Positions 34,138 through 43,046 of a DNA stretch of 64,000 nucleotides are shown one piece after another. This stretch comes from CAVPJC01 sp963705155 (GTDB lineage Bacteria; Chloroflexota; Anaerolineae; Anaerolineales; UBA4823), in NCBI GenBank assembly GCA_963705155.1, contig CAVPJC010000004.1:1-64000 (forward strand), written 5' to 3'. A model generated the notes under the pieces. The model was not told the origin of the DNA, searched no databases, and saw only the letters and a list, made by a program, of their open reading frames with translations. Numbering within the stretch: the stretch's first letter is position 1; every line of letters begins with the position of its first letter. The position numbers and the translations under genes were made by a program.

Positions 34138-35076
34138 TTAAGGCGCCCTCCAAAAGAGCTGATCGCGGGTCATGGCATTCATGATGGTAAGCATCTTGCG
34201 CATGCAAGCGGTGATGGCAACCTTAAACAACTTACCATTCTTCAACAAACGCTGATACAAGGATCGAATGACTGGATTGCACTTGGTGGCGGACAGGCAG
34301 GCCATATACAAAACTCGGCGGATGCCTTTGCGTCCCCCGAAGATACGTCGTTTGCCGCGTTTGTGGCCACTATCCCGATTGAAGGGTGCTAGCCCAGCCA
34401 GAGCGGCGATCTTCTGGCGGTCGAGTTGGCCCAACTCAGGCATTTCCGCTAACACGGTTACGGCAGTAATCATACCCACACCTGGGATGCTGTCCAGTCG
34501 CTGGGCTTGTGCTCGCCATTCAGGCAGAGTGTCAACCAACTCATCGATCTGTGCTTCGAGTTGCTGGATGCGCACACTGATCCACTCGATATGCTCGCGT
34601 ATATCCGCCTGCATGTTGTTTTGGGCGGTGCCCAGGCGATTTAGCTCGGCGGTACGCATCTCCACCAGCTGTTCACGCCGGGTGACCAGCGCCTTGAGAC
34701 GGATTTCATTGGCTTCCTTCGCTTCAAGGGCTGCGGGCTGGATCTTGAAGGCATATTCGGCGATCAAGCGCGCATCGATCACATCCGTTTTAGCCAGCTT
34801 GCCGGTCGCTTTTGATAACGCCCTGACCCGGGTGGGATTGACCACCGCCACCGGCAGGCTGTTCAAGAGCATGGTCTGGACAAGCATTTGCTCATATCCT
34901 CCAGTGGCTTCAACTGCGATCAGCTGCGGTTCCATCGCCGCTACACGAGCCATGGTTTTGGCTACGCCGTCTTCGTCGTTGGACACTCGCCAGACCTCAG
35001 CATCACCCCACTGGGCAACATCCAGCCAGGTCTTGCCAACATCGATCCCAACATATACTTCCGTGGTTGTTGTCAT
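34138..35076 (-). CDS. IS110-family transposase
   Basis: 312 residues from ATG 35076 (GGAGATAACG upstream). The N-terminal DEDD RuvC-like domain shows Asp12 in VYVGIDVGKTWLD, Glu56 in IAVEATGGYE and Asp98/Asp101 in KTDVIDARLIAEY. The C-terminal transposase_20 part has LDSIPGVGMITAVTVLAEMP and AGLAPFNRDSGHKRGKRRIF with the family Ser. Length and motifs are complete, so the enzyme may be active. IS110 enzymes cut with a DEDD site plus Ser, guided by a bridge RNA from the element end. Confidence 0.93.
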   Translation of the reverse strand: MTTTTEVYVGIDVGKTWLDVAQWGDAEVWRVSNDEDGVAKTMARVAAMEPQLIAVEATGGYEQMLVQTMLLNSLPVAVVNPTRVRALSKATGKLAKTDVIDARLIAEYAFKIQPAALEAKEANEIRLKALVTRREQLVEMRTAELNRLGTAQNNMQADIREHIEWISVRIQQLEAQIDELVDTLPEWRAQAQRLDSIPGVGMITAVTVLAEMPELGQLDRQKIAALAGLAPFNRDSGHKRGKRRIFGGRKGIRRVLYMACLSATKCNPVIRSLYQRLLKNGKLFKVAITACMRKMLTIMNAMTRDQLFWRAP

Positions 35077-35280
35077 GAGTACGTTATCTCCGTATAATCG
35101 TAATGAGCCCACTCTAGCAAGGATACGGCCTCTCTCGGCCACTCAACTGTTCGGGCTTACTTCTAAGATGGACACGGCGGTCGTACTGCGAGACGGTCTC
35201 CAGGACCTAAAGACAATCGGCCTGCCGTGTCCCCTTTATTATCATACTAAAGACATTTCGAAGAAAAAAGGAGGTGGCAT
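35077..35280 (-). mobile_element. IS110 upstream non-coding end, candidate bridge-RNA region
   Basis: About 200 bp upstream of the transposase without a conserved ORF. It contains the inverted repeat GGACACGGCGG (about 35169) / CCTGCCGTGTCC (about 35221-35232) and further short hairpins. In IS110 elements the end upstream of the transposase encodes the bridge RNA with target- and donor-binding loops. The assignment rests on position and on this dyad; the exact end of the element is not determined. Confidence 0.4.
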
Positions 35281-35376
35281 GAACTAAGCCCTTGGATGAT
35301 TGCATCGATGCCCGCATCGCTGTGCTTCAAGTGCACCTGTTCAAAATCTTAATCAACCAGTAGAGGAGATGACGCA

Positions 35377-36558
35377 ATGCATAAGACCTTCAAGCACGTG
35401 TTGATCAGCCTGCTTTTAGCCAGCGCCTTTATCCTGGGCGCCTGCGGCCAGGCTGCACCCGATACGATTAAGATCGGGGTTAACGCAGAGCTGACCGGCG
35501 ATATCCCTAAAGTTGGCGAAGGCACCAAATTCGCGGCCGAGATGTGGCAGGAGGCCGTCAACGGCGCCGGCGGCCTGGAGATCGGCGGCAAGAAATACCA
35601 GGTTGAGCTGGTGATCGAGGACAACGAATCCAAGGCCGAATTGGCCGTGTCTGCCAACACCAAAATGATCACGCAGGACGAAGTCCTGATCATCATCGGC
35701 CCGCAGGCCTCCAAGCAAGCCGTGCCCGCCGGCCAGGTTGCCAACGACAACCAGACCCCCATGATCAGCCCCTGGTCAACCAACCCCAACACCACGTTGA
35801 ACCGCCCGTGGGTCTTCCGCGCCTGCTTCCTGGATGACTTCCAGGGCCCGGCGGTGGCCAACTTCATCACCGCGGAATTCGGCTTCACCAGGGCGGCGGT
35901 GCTCTACGATATCGCTTCCGACTACCCCAAAGGCCTGGCGGAGTTCTTCAAGGCCGCCTGGGAAGGCCAGCACGGGGCCGGCTCGGTGGTGGCTTATGAG
36001 AGCTTCACCACCAAAGACACCGACTTCAGCGCCCAGCTGACCAAGATCCGCGATTCCGGGGCCGAGTTCCTCTTCACCCCGCAGTACTACAACGAAGTGG
36101 CTCTGATCGCCCAGCAGGCTCACCAGCTGGGTTTCACTGCGCCGATTGTCGGCAGTGACAGTTGGGGCTCCTCCGAGCTGGTGCCGCTGTGCGGCAAGGA
36201 CTGCTACGGGTCGTTCTTCACCACCCACTACGCCGCCGCCGGAGCCACCGGAGCCACCAAAGAGTTCATCGACAGCTACACCGCCAAACACGGCTACACC
36301 CCCGATGACGTGGGCGCCCTCACCTGGGATGCCTTCAACCTGGCCAAGCAGGCCATGCAGGACTGCGGCACGATCACCGGTGATCTGAAAGCCGACCGCA
36401 CCTGCGTGCGCGATGCCCTGGCCAAGGTGACCAACTTCGCCGGCATCACCGGCACGATGACCTTCACCCCGGGGTCCGGCGACCCCAGCAAGTGCGCCGT
36501 GATTGTCAAAATCAACGACGCCGGAGAGTTCACGTTCTACAAGCAGTCTTGCCCGTGA
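35377..36558 (+). CDS. livJ: branched-chain amino-acid ABC transporter substrate-binding lipoprotein
   Basis: 393 residues, ATG 35377 with GAGGAG upstream. Signal peptide with lipobox LLASAFILGACGQ (Cys about 24). The mature part is a type I periplasmic-binding fold of the Leu/Ile/Val family: TIKIGVNAELTGDIPKVGEG, VEDNESKAELAVS, VLIIIGPQASKQAVPAG and GFTRAAVLYDIASDYPKGLA. It delivers Leu, Ile, Val or related compounds to the LivHM permease encoded next. It is the first gene of a complete liv operon (binding protein, two permeases, two ATPases) ending at 40452. Confidence 0.92.
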   Translation: MHKTFKHVLISLLLASAFILGACGQAAPDTIKIGVNAELTGDIPKVGEGTKFAAEMWQEAVNGAGGLEIGGKKYQVELVIEDNESKAELAVSANTKMITQDEVLIIIGPQASKQAVPAGQVANDNQTPMISPWSTNPNTTLNRPWVFRACFLDDFQGPAVANFITAEFGFTRAAVLYDIASDYPKGLAEFFKAAWEGQHGAGSVVAYESFTTKDTDFSAQLTKIRDSGAEFLFTPQYYNEVALIAQQAHQLGFTAPIVGSDSWGSSELVPLCGKDCYGSFFTTHYAAAGATGATKEFIDSYTAKHGYTPDDVGALTWDAFNLAKQAMQDCGTITGDLKADRTCVRDALAKVTNFAGITGTMTFTPGSGDPSKCAVIVKINDAGEFTFYKQSCP

Positions 36559-36684
36559 TCAGACGACCTATCCATGTTTGAGCGTTTTACTTTAGACCGC
36601 CAACCAGCCTGACATGGACACCCCGGGGCGGGCCAGGGTACCTGCCCTGCGCCCGCCCTCGCTACTCGATGAGGAGCAAAGACT

Positions 36685-37608
36685 ATGGGCTCATTTCTTC
36701 AAAATGTGGTCAACGCCTTGCAGTGGGGCTCCTTCTACGCCTTGATCGCGCTGGGCTACTCGATGGTTTACGGCGTGTTGATGCTCTTCAATTTCGCCCA
36801 CGGCGATATCTTCATGGCCGGCGCCTACATCGGCTTCTTCATCGCCACCGGCCTGATCAGCCTGTCCACATTGGGCATTATCAGCCTGCCCACCTGGGCC
36901 ATGCTGACCCTCACCATCCTGCTGGCCATGTTTCTCACTTCTTTTGTGGGTGTGCTGGTGGAGCGCATCGGTTACCGCCCTCTGCGCAGCGCCCCGCGCG
37001 CCTCGGCTGCCATCACCGGCTTGATGATCGGCATCATCCTCGAGACCGGCAACCTGGCCCTGCTGGGCGCCACCCGCAAGAAATTCCCCGATATCATCCA
37101 GACCACCACCTTCCAACTGGGCGAGGTCAGCCTGACCAACACCAAGATCTTGATCGTGTTGGTCTCCCTGCTGTTAATGTTCGCCCTGCACCAGTTCCTC
37201 CAGCGCACCAAGTGGGGCATGGCGATGCGAGCGATGTCGTCTGACTTCCTGGTGGTGCCCTTGATGGGTGTTCCGCTCAACACCATCGCCGCTCTCACCT
37301 TCGGGCTGGGCTCGGCCCTGGCGGCGGCCGCGGGCGTGTTCTACGGCCTGGCGTACCCGGTGTTGGATCCTTACATGGGCATCGAATATGGTTGGAAGGC
37401 CTTTGTGGCAGCCATTCTGGGCGGGCGCGGGTCGGTGGTGGGCGCGGCCATTGCGGGCTTTTTGATGGGCTTTCTGGACATTTTTGTCGCCACCTATTTC
37501 CCGTCCACCATGCGCAACCTGATCAGCTTCTCCATTATCCTGATCATCCTGACCTTCCGGCCGCATGGCTTCTTTGGCACCACCCACAGCGCCTCACTGC
37601 GGTTATAA
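36685..37608 (+). CDS. livH: branched-chain amino-acid ABC permease LivH
   Basis: 307 residues, ATG 36685 after GAGGAGC. It is a hydrophobic protein with about eight helices and the LivH signature GYSMVYGVLMLFNFAHGDIF near the N-terminus. The conserved ATPase-contact region is KWGMAMRAMSSDFLVVPLMG and the end AAIAGFLMGFLDIFVATYFP. It is one of two membrane subunits of the Liv importer. Spacing of 126 bp after livJ and 40 bp to livM supports one transcription unit. Confidence 0.93.
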   Translation: MGSFLQNVVNALQWGSFYALIALGYSMVYGVLMLFNFAHGDIFMAGAYIGFFIATGLISLSTLGIISLPTWAMLTLTILLAMFLTSFVGVLVERIGYRPLRSAPRASAAITGLMIGIILETGNLALLGATRKKFPDIIQTTTFQLGEVSLTNTKILIVLVSLLLMFALHQFLQRTKWGMAMRAMSSDFLVVPLMGVPLNTIAALTFGLGSALAAAAGVFYGLAYPVLDPYMGIEYGWKAFVAAILGGRGSVVGAAIAGFLMGFLDIFVATYFPSTMRNLISFSIILIILTFRPHGFFGTTHSASLRL

Positions 37609-37648
37609 ACCCCGGTCTAAAAGTTTACGACACAGACGAGGAGAAATT

Positions 37649-38989
37649 ATGGAAGAACCATCAGGACGCTCATCGCCCACCCCGCGGAGAGGCATCCGCC
37701 GCATCTGGAATGCTGTCCGCCAGTTCTTCGCCCAGACTCCGCTGCTTGGCTGGATTTTTGGCATCCTGGCCGCTTCCGGCCTGGAGCTGCTGATCGGCTT
37801 TCCTCTGGCGCGCCTCATCGGGCTGAGCAAAGCGCCGGTGCTCTTCGGCGTCGATATCGCCCTGAAGACACCCCTGCTTCTGCCGGCCACCCTGCTTTAT
37901 GATCTGGTGATCTACATCCTCCCCATCGCTCTGGTAGTGCGTTTCCTTAACCCGCTCACCAACCGCCTGGCCGGTTGGCTGCTGCGCTATCGCCTGGGTC
38001 TCTCCGCCCTGGTTCATATGGCCCTGCTCTACCTGGCCCTCGACCTGTGGACCAGCGTCAGCGATTACCGGGCGCTGGTCGCCAAGTTGATGATGATTGC
38101 GATTATGATCACCCTGAGCCTGAATGTGGTCAACGGCTTTATGGGCGAATTCTCGTGCTCCCACCCCGGTTTCATGGCCCTGGGCGCTTACATCGCTTCC
38201 CTGATCACCGTGGTGCTGTTCATCGGCAGTGATTTTGGACCCGCCGTGCTGCCAGAAACCCTGGGGCCGCTGATCTTTCCCATCGCCCTGATTCTGGGAG
38301 GGTTGGTCGCCTCCCTGGGAGCCATGCTGGTGGCCTTCCCCTCTTTCCGCACCCGCGGCGACTACCTGGCCATCATCTCCCTGGCGTTCACGTTCATCGT
38401 CAAAAGCCTGTTCGAAAACCTGGAAGTGTTGGGCGGGGCGCGCGGTTTCGGCAACCAGCCCAACTGGGCCTCCCTGCCGGTGGTTTTTGTCTGGACGATG
38501 CTGTGCATCTGGGTGATTAATAACTTCGTGCGATCCACAATGGGCAAAGCGCTGAACGCCGTGCGGGATAACGAGCTGGCTGCAGACGCCATGACGGTGG
38601 ACACCCGCAAGACCAAGATGATCACCTTTTTGTTTGGCGCCTTCTGGGCCGGTGTGGCCGGTGGTTTGTTCGCCCATGTCTTGCGCTACGTCAACCCCGG
38701 CACCTTCGGGCTGCAAAAACTGGCCGAGGTCCTGGCGATGCTGTACTTTGGCGGATTGAACTCCGTCACCGGTTCGATCGTGGGCGCCATCGGCTATAAC
38801 CTGTTGAGCGAAATGCTGCGCCCGCTGGAGCTGTTCAAATGGATCATCATTCCCCTGCTCCTGATCCTGGTGATGCTCTACCGCCCCACCGGGCTGATCG
38901 CCTTTCGTGAGTTTGATCTACAGAAAATCTTGCAGCCCAAAACACCGCAGATGAAAGAAGAGGTGGAAAATGTCTCTCCTGCAAGTTAA
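37649..38989 (+). CDS. livM: branched-chain amino-acid ABC permease LivM
   Basis: 446 residues from ATG 37649 (GAGGAGAAATT upstream; the frame is open further back but into livH). The N-terminus carries about 130 extra residues with additional helices before the core domain (IMITLSLNVVNGFMGEFSCS, HPGFMALGAYIASLITVVLF). The EAA-like contact loop is MGKALNAVRDNELAADAM. It is longer than E. coli LivM, as in other Chloroflexota and Gram-positive homologues with extended N-termini. The last 20 nt overlap the start of livG. Confidence 0.92.
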   Translation: MEEPSGRSSPTPRRGIRRIWNAVRQFFAQTPLLGWIFGILAASGLELLIGFPLARLIGLSKAPVLFGVDIALKTPLLLPATLLYDLVIYILPIALVVRFLNPLTNRLAGWLLRYRLGLSALVHMALLYLALDLWTSVSDYRALVAKLMMIAIMITLSLNVVNGFMGEFSCSHPGFMALGAYIASLITVVLFIGSDFGPAVLPETLGPLIFPIALILGGLVASLGAMLVAFPSFRTRGDYLAIISLAFTFIVKSLFENLEVLGGARGFGNQPNWASLPVVFVWTMLCIWVINNFVRSTMGKALNAVRDNELAADAMTVDTRKTKMITFLFGAFWAGVAGGLFAHVLRYVNPGTFGLQKLAEVLAMLYFGGLNSVTGSIVGAIGYNLLSEMLRPLELFKWIIIPLLLILVMLYRPTGLIAFREFDLQKILQPKTPQMKEEVENVSPAS

Positions 38990-39739
38990 CCAGATGACCC
39001 ACTACTTCGGAGGTTTGCGGGCGGTTTTAATTATAACCTGGTGATTAATCCGGGGGAAATACACGGCCTGATTGGGCCCAACGGCGCCGGTAAGACCACC
39101 ATCTTCAACCTGATCACCGGCATCTACACACCGTCAGAAGGCGATATCCTGCTGGAAGGCAAATCCATCAAGGGCATGCGACCGCACCTGATTGCCGCCG
39201 CCGGGCTGGCGCGCACCTTCCAGAACATGAACCTGTGGCGCCATATGACCGTTCTGGAGCATGTCAAGCTGGCCCGCTACTCCAAGCTGACTTACGGCGT
39301 GGTGGGCGCATTCTTCAACACCCCCAAACGCCAGCGGGAAGAAGCGCAGACCACCGACATCGCCATGCAGCTGCTTGACCTGGTGGGCATCGGCCACCTG
39401 GCGGATACCGTGGTCACCAACCTGCCTTACGGCGCCCAGCGCCGGGTGGAAATGGCGCGTGCCCTGGCGATTGAACCCAAAGTGCTCTTCCTGGACGAGC
39501 CCACCGCCGGTATGAACCCGGAAGAAATGCACCAGATGATTGAAATTGTGCGCAAAGTGCACCGCCAGCTCAACCTGGCCATCTTCCTGATCGAGCACCG
39601 CATGCGGCTGGTGATGGAGCTTTCCGAGCGCATCCAGACCCTGGTCTTTGGCGAAGTGGTGGCTGAAGGCCTGCCGGAGGAGGTGCGCAACAACCCGCTG
39701 GTCATTGATGCCTACCTGGGCAAGGAGGTCGAAACCTGA
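38970..39739 (+). CDS. livG: branched-chain amino-acid ABC ATPase LivG (one homopolymer indel)
   Basis: ATG 38970 inside the end of livM encodes MSLLQVNQMTHYFGGLRAV; at about 39027 a T run is one base short and the frame shifts to YNLVINPGEIHGLIGPNGAG. Corrected length is about 256 residues. Walker A GLIGPNGAGKTTIFNLI, Q-loop and LivG insert LARTFQNMNLWRHMTVLEHV, Walker B VLFLDEPTAGMNPEE, switch LIEHRMRLVMEL. LivG is the first ATPase of the Liv importer. Because the remaining operon is intact, the shift is more likely a sequence error than a dead gene. An internal ATG at 39041 would lack the Walker-preceding strand. Confidence 0.88.
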
Positions 39740-40452
39740 TGCTGCTCACTGTCGAAAACCTCGCCGTATCTTACGACCGCATCCGCGCCCTGCACGGGAT
39801 CAGCTTCGAGGTCGATGAGGGTGAAATCGTCTGCATCATCGGCGCCAACGGAGCCGGAAAGAGCACCACGCTGCGGGCGATCTCCGGCATGGTGCCGCCC
39901 CAAGCAGGCTCGAAGATGAGCTTCATGGGCCACGACTTGACCCACTACCCGGCCGATAAAATCGTCAGCCAGCTTGGCATCTCGCACGTGCCCGAAGGCC
40001 GGCGCTTATTTGGCAACCTGACGGTGATGGAAAACTTGAAGCTGGCCGCTTATGCTCGCACAGATGCCGCCAGTGTCAGGAGCGATTTCGAGCGAGTCTT
40101 CAGCATCTTCCCTCGCCTGGAAGAGCGAATAAACCAGAACGCCGAGACCCTCAGCGGCGGCGAGCAGCAGATGCTGGCTGTGGGGCGGGCTTTGATCAGC
40201 GCCCGCAAGATGATGCTGCTGGACGAGCCGTCGATGGGCCTGGCGCCGTTGTTGATGGGCCAGGTGTTCGACGCCCTGCGCGGCATCAACCAGGAGGGTA
40301 CCACCATCCTGCTGGTGGAGCAAAACGCCCGCATGGCATTGAAATTTTCCAGCCGCGGTTATGTGCTTGAAAGCGGCAACCTGGTGCTTGAGGGTAAATC
40401 GGCGGATTTGCTGGCGAACCCGGAGGTCAAGAAAGCTTATCTGGGCGGTTAA
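39739..40452 (+). CDS. livF: branched-chain amino-acid ABC ATPase LivF
   Basis: 237 residues, ATG at 39739 overlapping the livG stop (TGATG). Walker A CIIGANGAGKSTTLRAISG, signature ETLSGGEQQMLAVGRALIS, Walker B MMLLDEPSMGLAPLL and switch region LLVEQNARMALKFS. The VPEGRRLFGNLTVMENL block is typical of LivF. It is the second ATPase of the importer and the last gene of the operon; about 100 bp separate it from the next start. Confidence 0.94.
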   Translation: MLLTVENLAVSYDRIRALHGISFEVDEGEIVCIIGANGAGKSTTLRAISGMVPPQAGSKMSFMGHDLTHYPADKIVSQLGISHVPEGRRLFGNLTVMENLKLAAYARTDAASVRSDFERVFSIFPRLEERINQNAETLSGGEQQMLAVGRALISARKMMLLDEPSMGLAPLLMGQVFDALRGINQEGTTILLVEQNARMALKFSSRGYVLESGNLVLEGKSADLLANPEVKKAYLGG

Positions 40453-40552
40453 TGCTAACCCACCTTGAAAGTAAAAGTATGGCACGATGGATGGATTTAC
40501 CCAGACTGACGAGTAATCATCATAAAAACAAATCGTTCACAGGAGGAAAATC

Positions 40553-41479
40553 ATGCGAAGCACAACCTTTACGTTCAAATCACCCGATGGGCCGGAGGTA
40601 TTCGTTTATCAATGGGCGCCGGATGGCGGGATAAAACCCAAGGCGGTGGTGCAGATCGCCCACGGCGCGGCCGAGCACGCCGGGCGCTATGCTCGCTTCG
40701 GTGCTTTCCTGGCGCAGGCGGGGTACGTGGTTTACGCCGACGATCACCGCGGCCACGGAAAAACTGCCGGTGTGCTGCGCAAAGCCGGCATTGCCGGGCC
40801 AGATGGTTGGAACGGCATGCTGCGGGATGTGCGCCAGCTTAATCAAATCATCCGGCAGGAAAACCCCGGCTTACCCGTCTTCTTTTTCGGACACAGCATG
40901 GGCTCGCTGATCGCCCAGCAGTATATCCAAAACTGGGGCAGCGAACTCAAAGGGGCGATCTTATCGGGCACGTTTGGCTCGCTGGGCGTCGATCCCGCGG
41001 CGGTCGTGGCGATGGGCGAGCAGGCCGCCCAGGCCCAGGGCGATGACGCCCCATCGCAGATCTTTATGGGCATGTTCGCCAATTTCAACCAGGCTTTCGA
41101 GCCGGTGAAGACGGGCTTCGAGTGGCTCTCCAGGGACGAAGCCGAAGTGCAGAAATATTTTGACGATCCCTGGTGCGGGTTTCCATTCAGCAACCGGCTG
41201 GTGATCGATATGTTTAAGGGCGCGGGAAGCATCTGGGCGGCGGAGAATGAAACGCGCATCCCCAAGCGCCTGCCTTTGCTGGTCATTTCCGGCGAGATGG
41301 ACCCGGCGGGCGGCAACACCGCTTCTGTGAAGCTCCTGGTGGAGCGCTACCGCGGGCTGGGCATGCAGGAGATCACCGTCAAGTTTTATCCCCAGGCGCG
41401 CCACGAAATCCTGAACGAGACCAATCGCGATGAAGTGCAGCAAGATATAGCAAACTGGATGGAGGCGCATCTGGCATAG
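40553..41479 (+). CDS. alpha/beta hydrolase, monoacylglycerol-lipase-like
   Basis: 308 residues, ATG 40553 with AGGAGG upstream. Serine-hydrolase nucleophile elbow FFFGHSMGSLIAQQ, oxyanion region VVQIAHGAAEHAGRYARF, and the block DDHRGHGKTAG, all typical of Hydrolase_4 (serine aminopeptidase S33/monoacylglycerol lipase). The acid is in LVISGEMDPAGG and the His in FYPQARHEILNE. No signal peptide, so cytoplasmic. Probably cleaves acyl esters of glycerol or similar. It follows the liv operon but with its own spacing. Confidence 0.9.
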   Translation: MRSTTFTFKSPDGPEVFVYQWAPDGGIKPKAVVQIAHGAAEHAGRYARFGAFLAQAGYVVYADDHRGHGKTAGVLRKAGIAGPDGWNGMLRDVRQLNQIIRQENPGLPVFFFGHSMGSLIAQQYIQNWGSELKGAILSGTFGSLGVDPAAVVAMGEQAAQAQGDDAPSQIFMGMFANFNQAFEPVKTGFEWLSRDEAEVQKYFDDPWCGFPFSNRLVIDMFKGAGSIWAAENETRIPKRLPLLVISGEMDPAGGNTASVKLLVERYRGLGMQEITVKFYPQARHEILNETNRDEVQQDIANWMEAHLA

Positions 41480-41493
41480 GGTAAACAACAACA

Positions 41494-41613
41494 GGGGCTG
41501 TCCAAAAAGCAGGGCGAAGCGTGGTAATACCGCCAAATATCGTACAAAGGGGAATGCTTCGCCCCAACAGGTGGCGGTGATAAATTGCAACGACTCCCTT
41601 TTTGGACAGCCCC
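41494..41613 (-). repeat. MITE-like dispersed repeat, copy 3, with perfect 16-bp terminal inverted repeats
   Basis: 120 bp. Left end GGGGCTGTCCAAAAAG (41494-41509), right end CTTTTTGGACAGCCCC (41598-41613), exact reverse complements. The interior matches copies 1 and 2 in reverse orientation (CTTCGCCC, GGTGGCGGTGATAAATTGCA). No coding capacity. A target duplication is not obvious. This is the best preserved copy of the family. Confidence 0.85.
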
Positions 41614-41642
41614 CATCCCACACTCGCTTTTCCGGGGTGACT

Positions 41643-42119
41643 TTATCCCTCGGAAAGCGTCTTCTCGAAAATTAACGCATCCTCGCCGTCCTGGTAGTAC
41701 CCCGGCCACACCCCCACCTGCAGGTAATCCCTGCGTTTATACAGGTGGATGGCCGCCTGGTTGGAGATGCGCACATTCAAGCGCAGGCGCGGCTGCCGGA
41801 TGCGCTCTTCGCAGGCGGCGAGCAGCGCAGCGCCGATGCCCTGCCCCTGATAAGCCGGGAGTACCCCCACCGTTGCGATCCAGGCAATGTTCTGCCCGGG
41901 CCGCACATCCCCCGCAATAAACCCCACCAGCTGCTCATCCACCATGGCCTTGAGCCGCACCACGTTGGGCAGCGTCAGCACCCCGATGATATCCCACAGG
42001 GGCCAGGCGTCCTTCGGAAAGCACACCTGCTCCAGGTGGCGCACAGCGTTCAAGTCTCGCCAGGTAGCCCCCTGGATCAGGGCGGGGCTGCCTGGCGCAG
42101 CGATGGGCACCGAAGTCAT
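41643..42119 (-). CDS. rimI: GNAT acetyltransferase, RimI-like
   Basis: 158 residues. The acetyl-CoA binding motif A reads IATVGVLPAYQGQGIGAALL, followed by RLNVRISNQAAIHLYKRRDY and the end WPGYYQDGEDALIFEK, the pattern of RimI (ribosomal protein S18 N-acetyltransferase) and close relatives. The upstream half (RHLEQVCFPKDAWPLWDII) is also RimI-like. It starts 3 nt after the slipin stop, so it is the last gene of the nfeD-slipin-rimI unit. A truncated relative of its 3' end lies at 10738-10836. Confidence 0.85.
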   Translation of the reverse strand: MTSVPIAAPGSPALIQGATWRDLNAVRHLEQVCFPKDAWPLWDIIGVLTLPNVVRLKAMVDEQLVGFIAGDVRPGQNIAWIATVGVLPAYQGQGIGAALLAACEERIRQPRLRLNVRISNQAAIHLYKRRDYLQVGVWPGYYQDGEDALIFEKTLSEG

Positions 42120-42122
42120 GCC

Positions 42123-43022
42123 TTATTCTTTGCGGCTCTTGATGAAGTCGCCCAGCAAGCCGGTGAACTCCATCGGGAAGATGTATTTCGTGGAGGCCCC
42201 GTTTCCAATCGACTTGAGCGCTTCGAAATACTGCAGCGTCATGGTGTTGGTGTCGACAGTCTTGGCCGCCGAGTAGATTTTTTCCAGCGCAATCGCAAAG
42301 CCATCGGCGCGGTACTGCTGGGCCTGACGTTCGCCTTCTGCCTTCAGGATGGCCGACTGCTTCTCGCCCTCGGCGCGCAGGATGTTGGACTGCTTCTCGC
42401 CTTCGGCCACGTTGATAGCGGCCTCGCGCGTACCCGTCGATTCGGTCACGACTGCCCGCCGGATGCGCTCCGCGGACATCTGCCGGTTCATCGCCTCCTG
42501 CACTTCGCGAGGCGGGATGATCTCGCGGATTTCCACGTTGGTCACTTTCACACCCCAACGTTCGGTCACTTCGTCCAGGCGTGTGCGCAGCATGTTGTTA
42601 ATGTGCTCACGCTCGGAGAGTACTTCATCCAGCATGATACCGCCAATGACGGCGCGCAGCGTGGTGGTCGCCATGCCTTGTGCCGCGGCTTCGAAGTTGC
42701 CTACCTGGAGCACGCTTTCTGTCGGATCGACCAATTTGTAGTACCACAGAAAATCGATCGAGATAGGCGCATTATCTTTGGTAATGGACACCTGGTGGGG
42801 GATTTCGCGCACCTGTTCGCGCAAATCCACCGTCACGGCGCGGTCAACAACCGGGATCAGCAGTACGATCCCGGGGCCTTTGGCGCCTGTGCAACGGCCC
42901 AGGCGAAACACAACCAGGCGGCGATATTCAGGAACGATGCGAATGGCACTGGCGATAAAGGCCAGTGCAACGACAAGAACTGCCCCTACCAGGCATACGA
43001 GTGTTCCACCAAACGCTTGCAT
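42123..43022 (-). CDS. slipin (SPFH/stomatin-like membrane protein)
   Basis: 299 residues, ATG 43022 with AAGGAGG upstream. N-terminal membrane segment (LVCLVGAVLVVALAFIASAI), then an SPFH domain: EYRRLVVFRLGRCTGAKGPG, VSITKDNAPISIDFLWYYKL and ERWGVKVTNVEIREIIPPRE. A coiled coil with repeats of EGEKQSNILRAEGEKQSAIL follows. Slipins form ring-like membrane microdomain scaffolds and are typically encoded with NfeD, as here (24 bp after the NfeD gene). The hydrophobic N-terminus places it on the inner face of the cytoplasmic membrane. Confidence 0.93.
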   Translation of the reverse strand: MQAFGGTLVCLVGAVLVVALAFIASAIRIVPEYRRLVVFRLGRCTGAKGPGIVLLIPVVDRAVTVDLREQVREIPHQVSITKDNAPISIDFLWYYKLVDPTESVLQVGNFEAAAQGMATTTLRAVIGGIMLDEVLSEREHINNMLRTRLDEVTERWGVKVTNVEIREIIPPREVQEAMNRQMSAERIRRAVVTESTGTREAAINVAEGEKQSNILRAEGEKQSAILKAEGERQAQQYRADGFAIALEKIYSAAKTVDTNTMTLQYFEALKSIGNGASTKYIFPMEFTGLLGDFIKSRKE

Positions 43023-43046
43023 GAAGAGCCTCCTTCTTTTATTGCA

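Noticed and set aside
37670..38716. 348-codon minus-strand ORF opposite livM
   Set aside because: It is made of His/Gln/Gly-rich shadow sequence with no domain. livM on the plus strand is clearly conserved.
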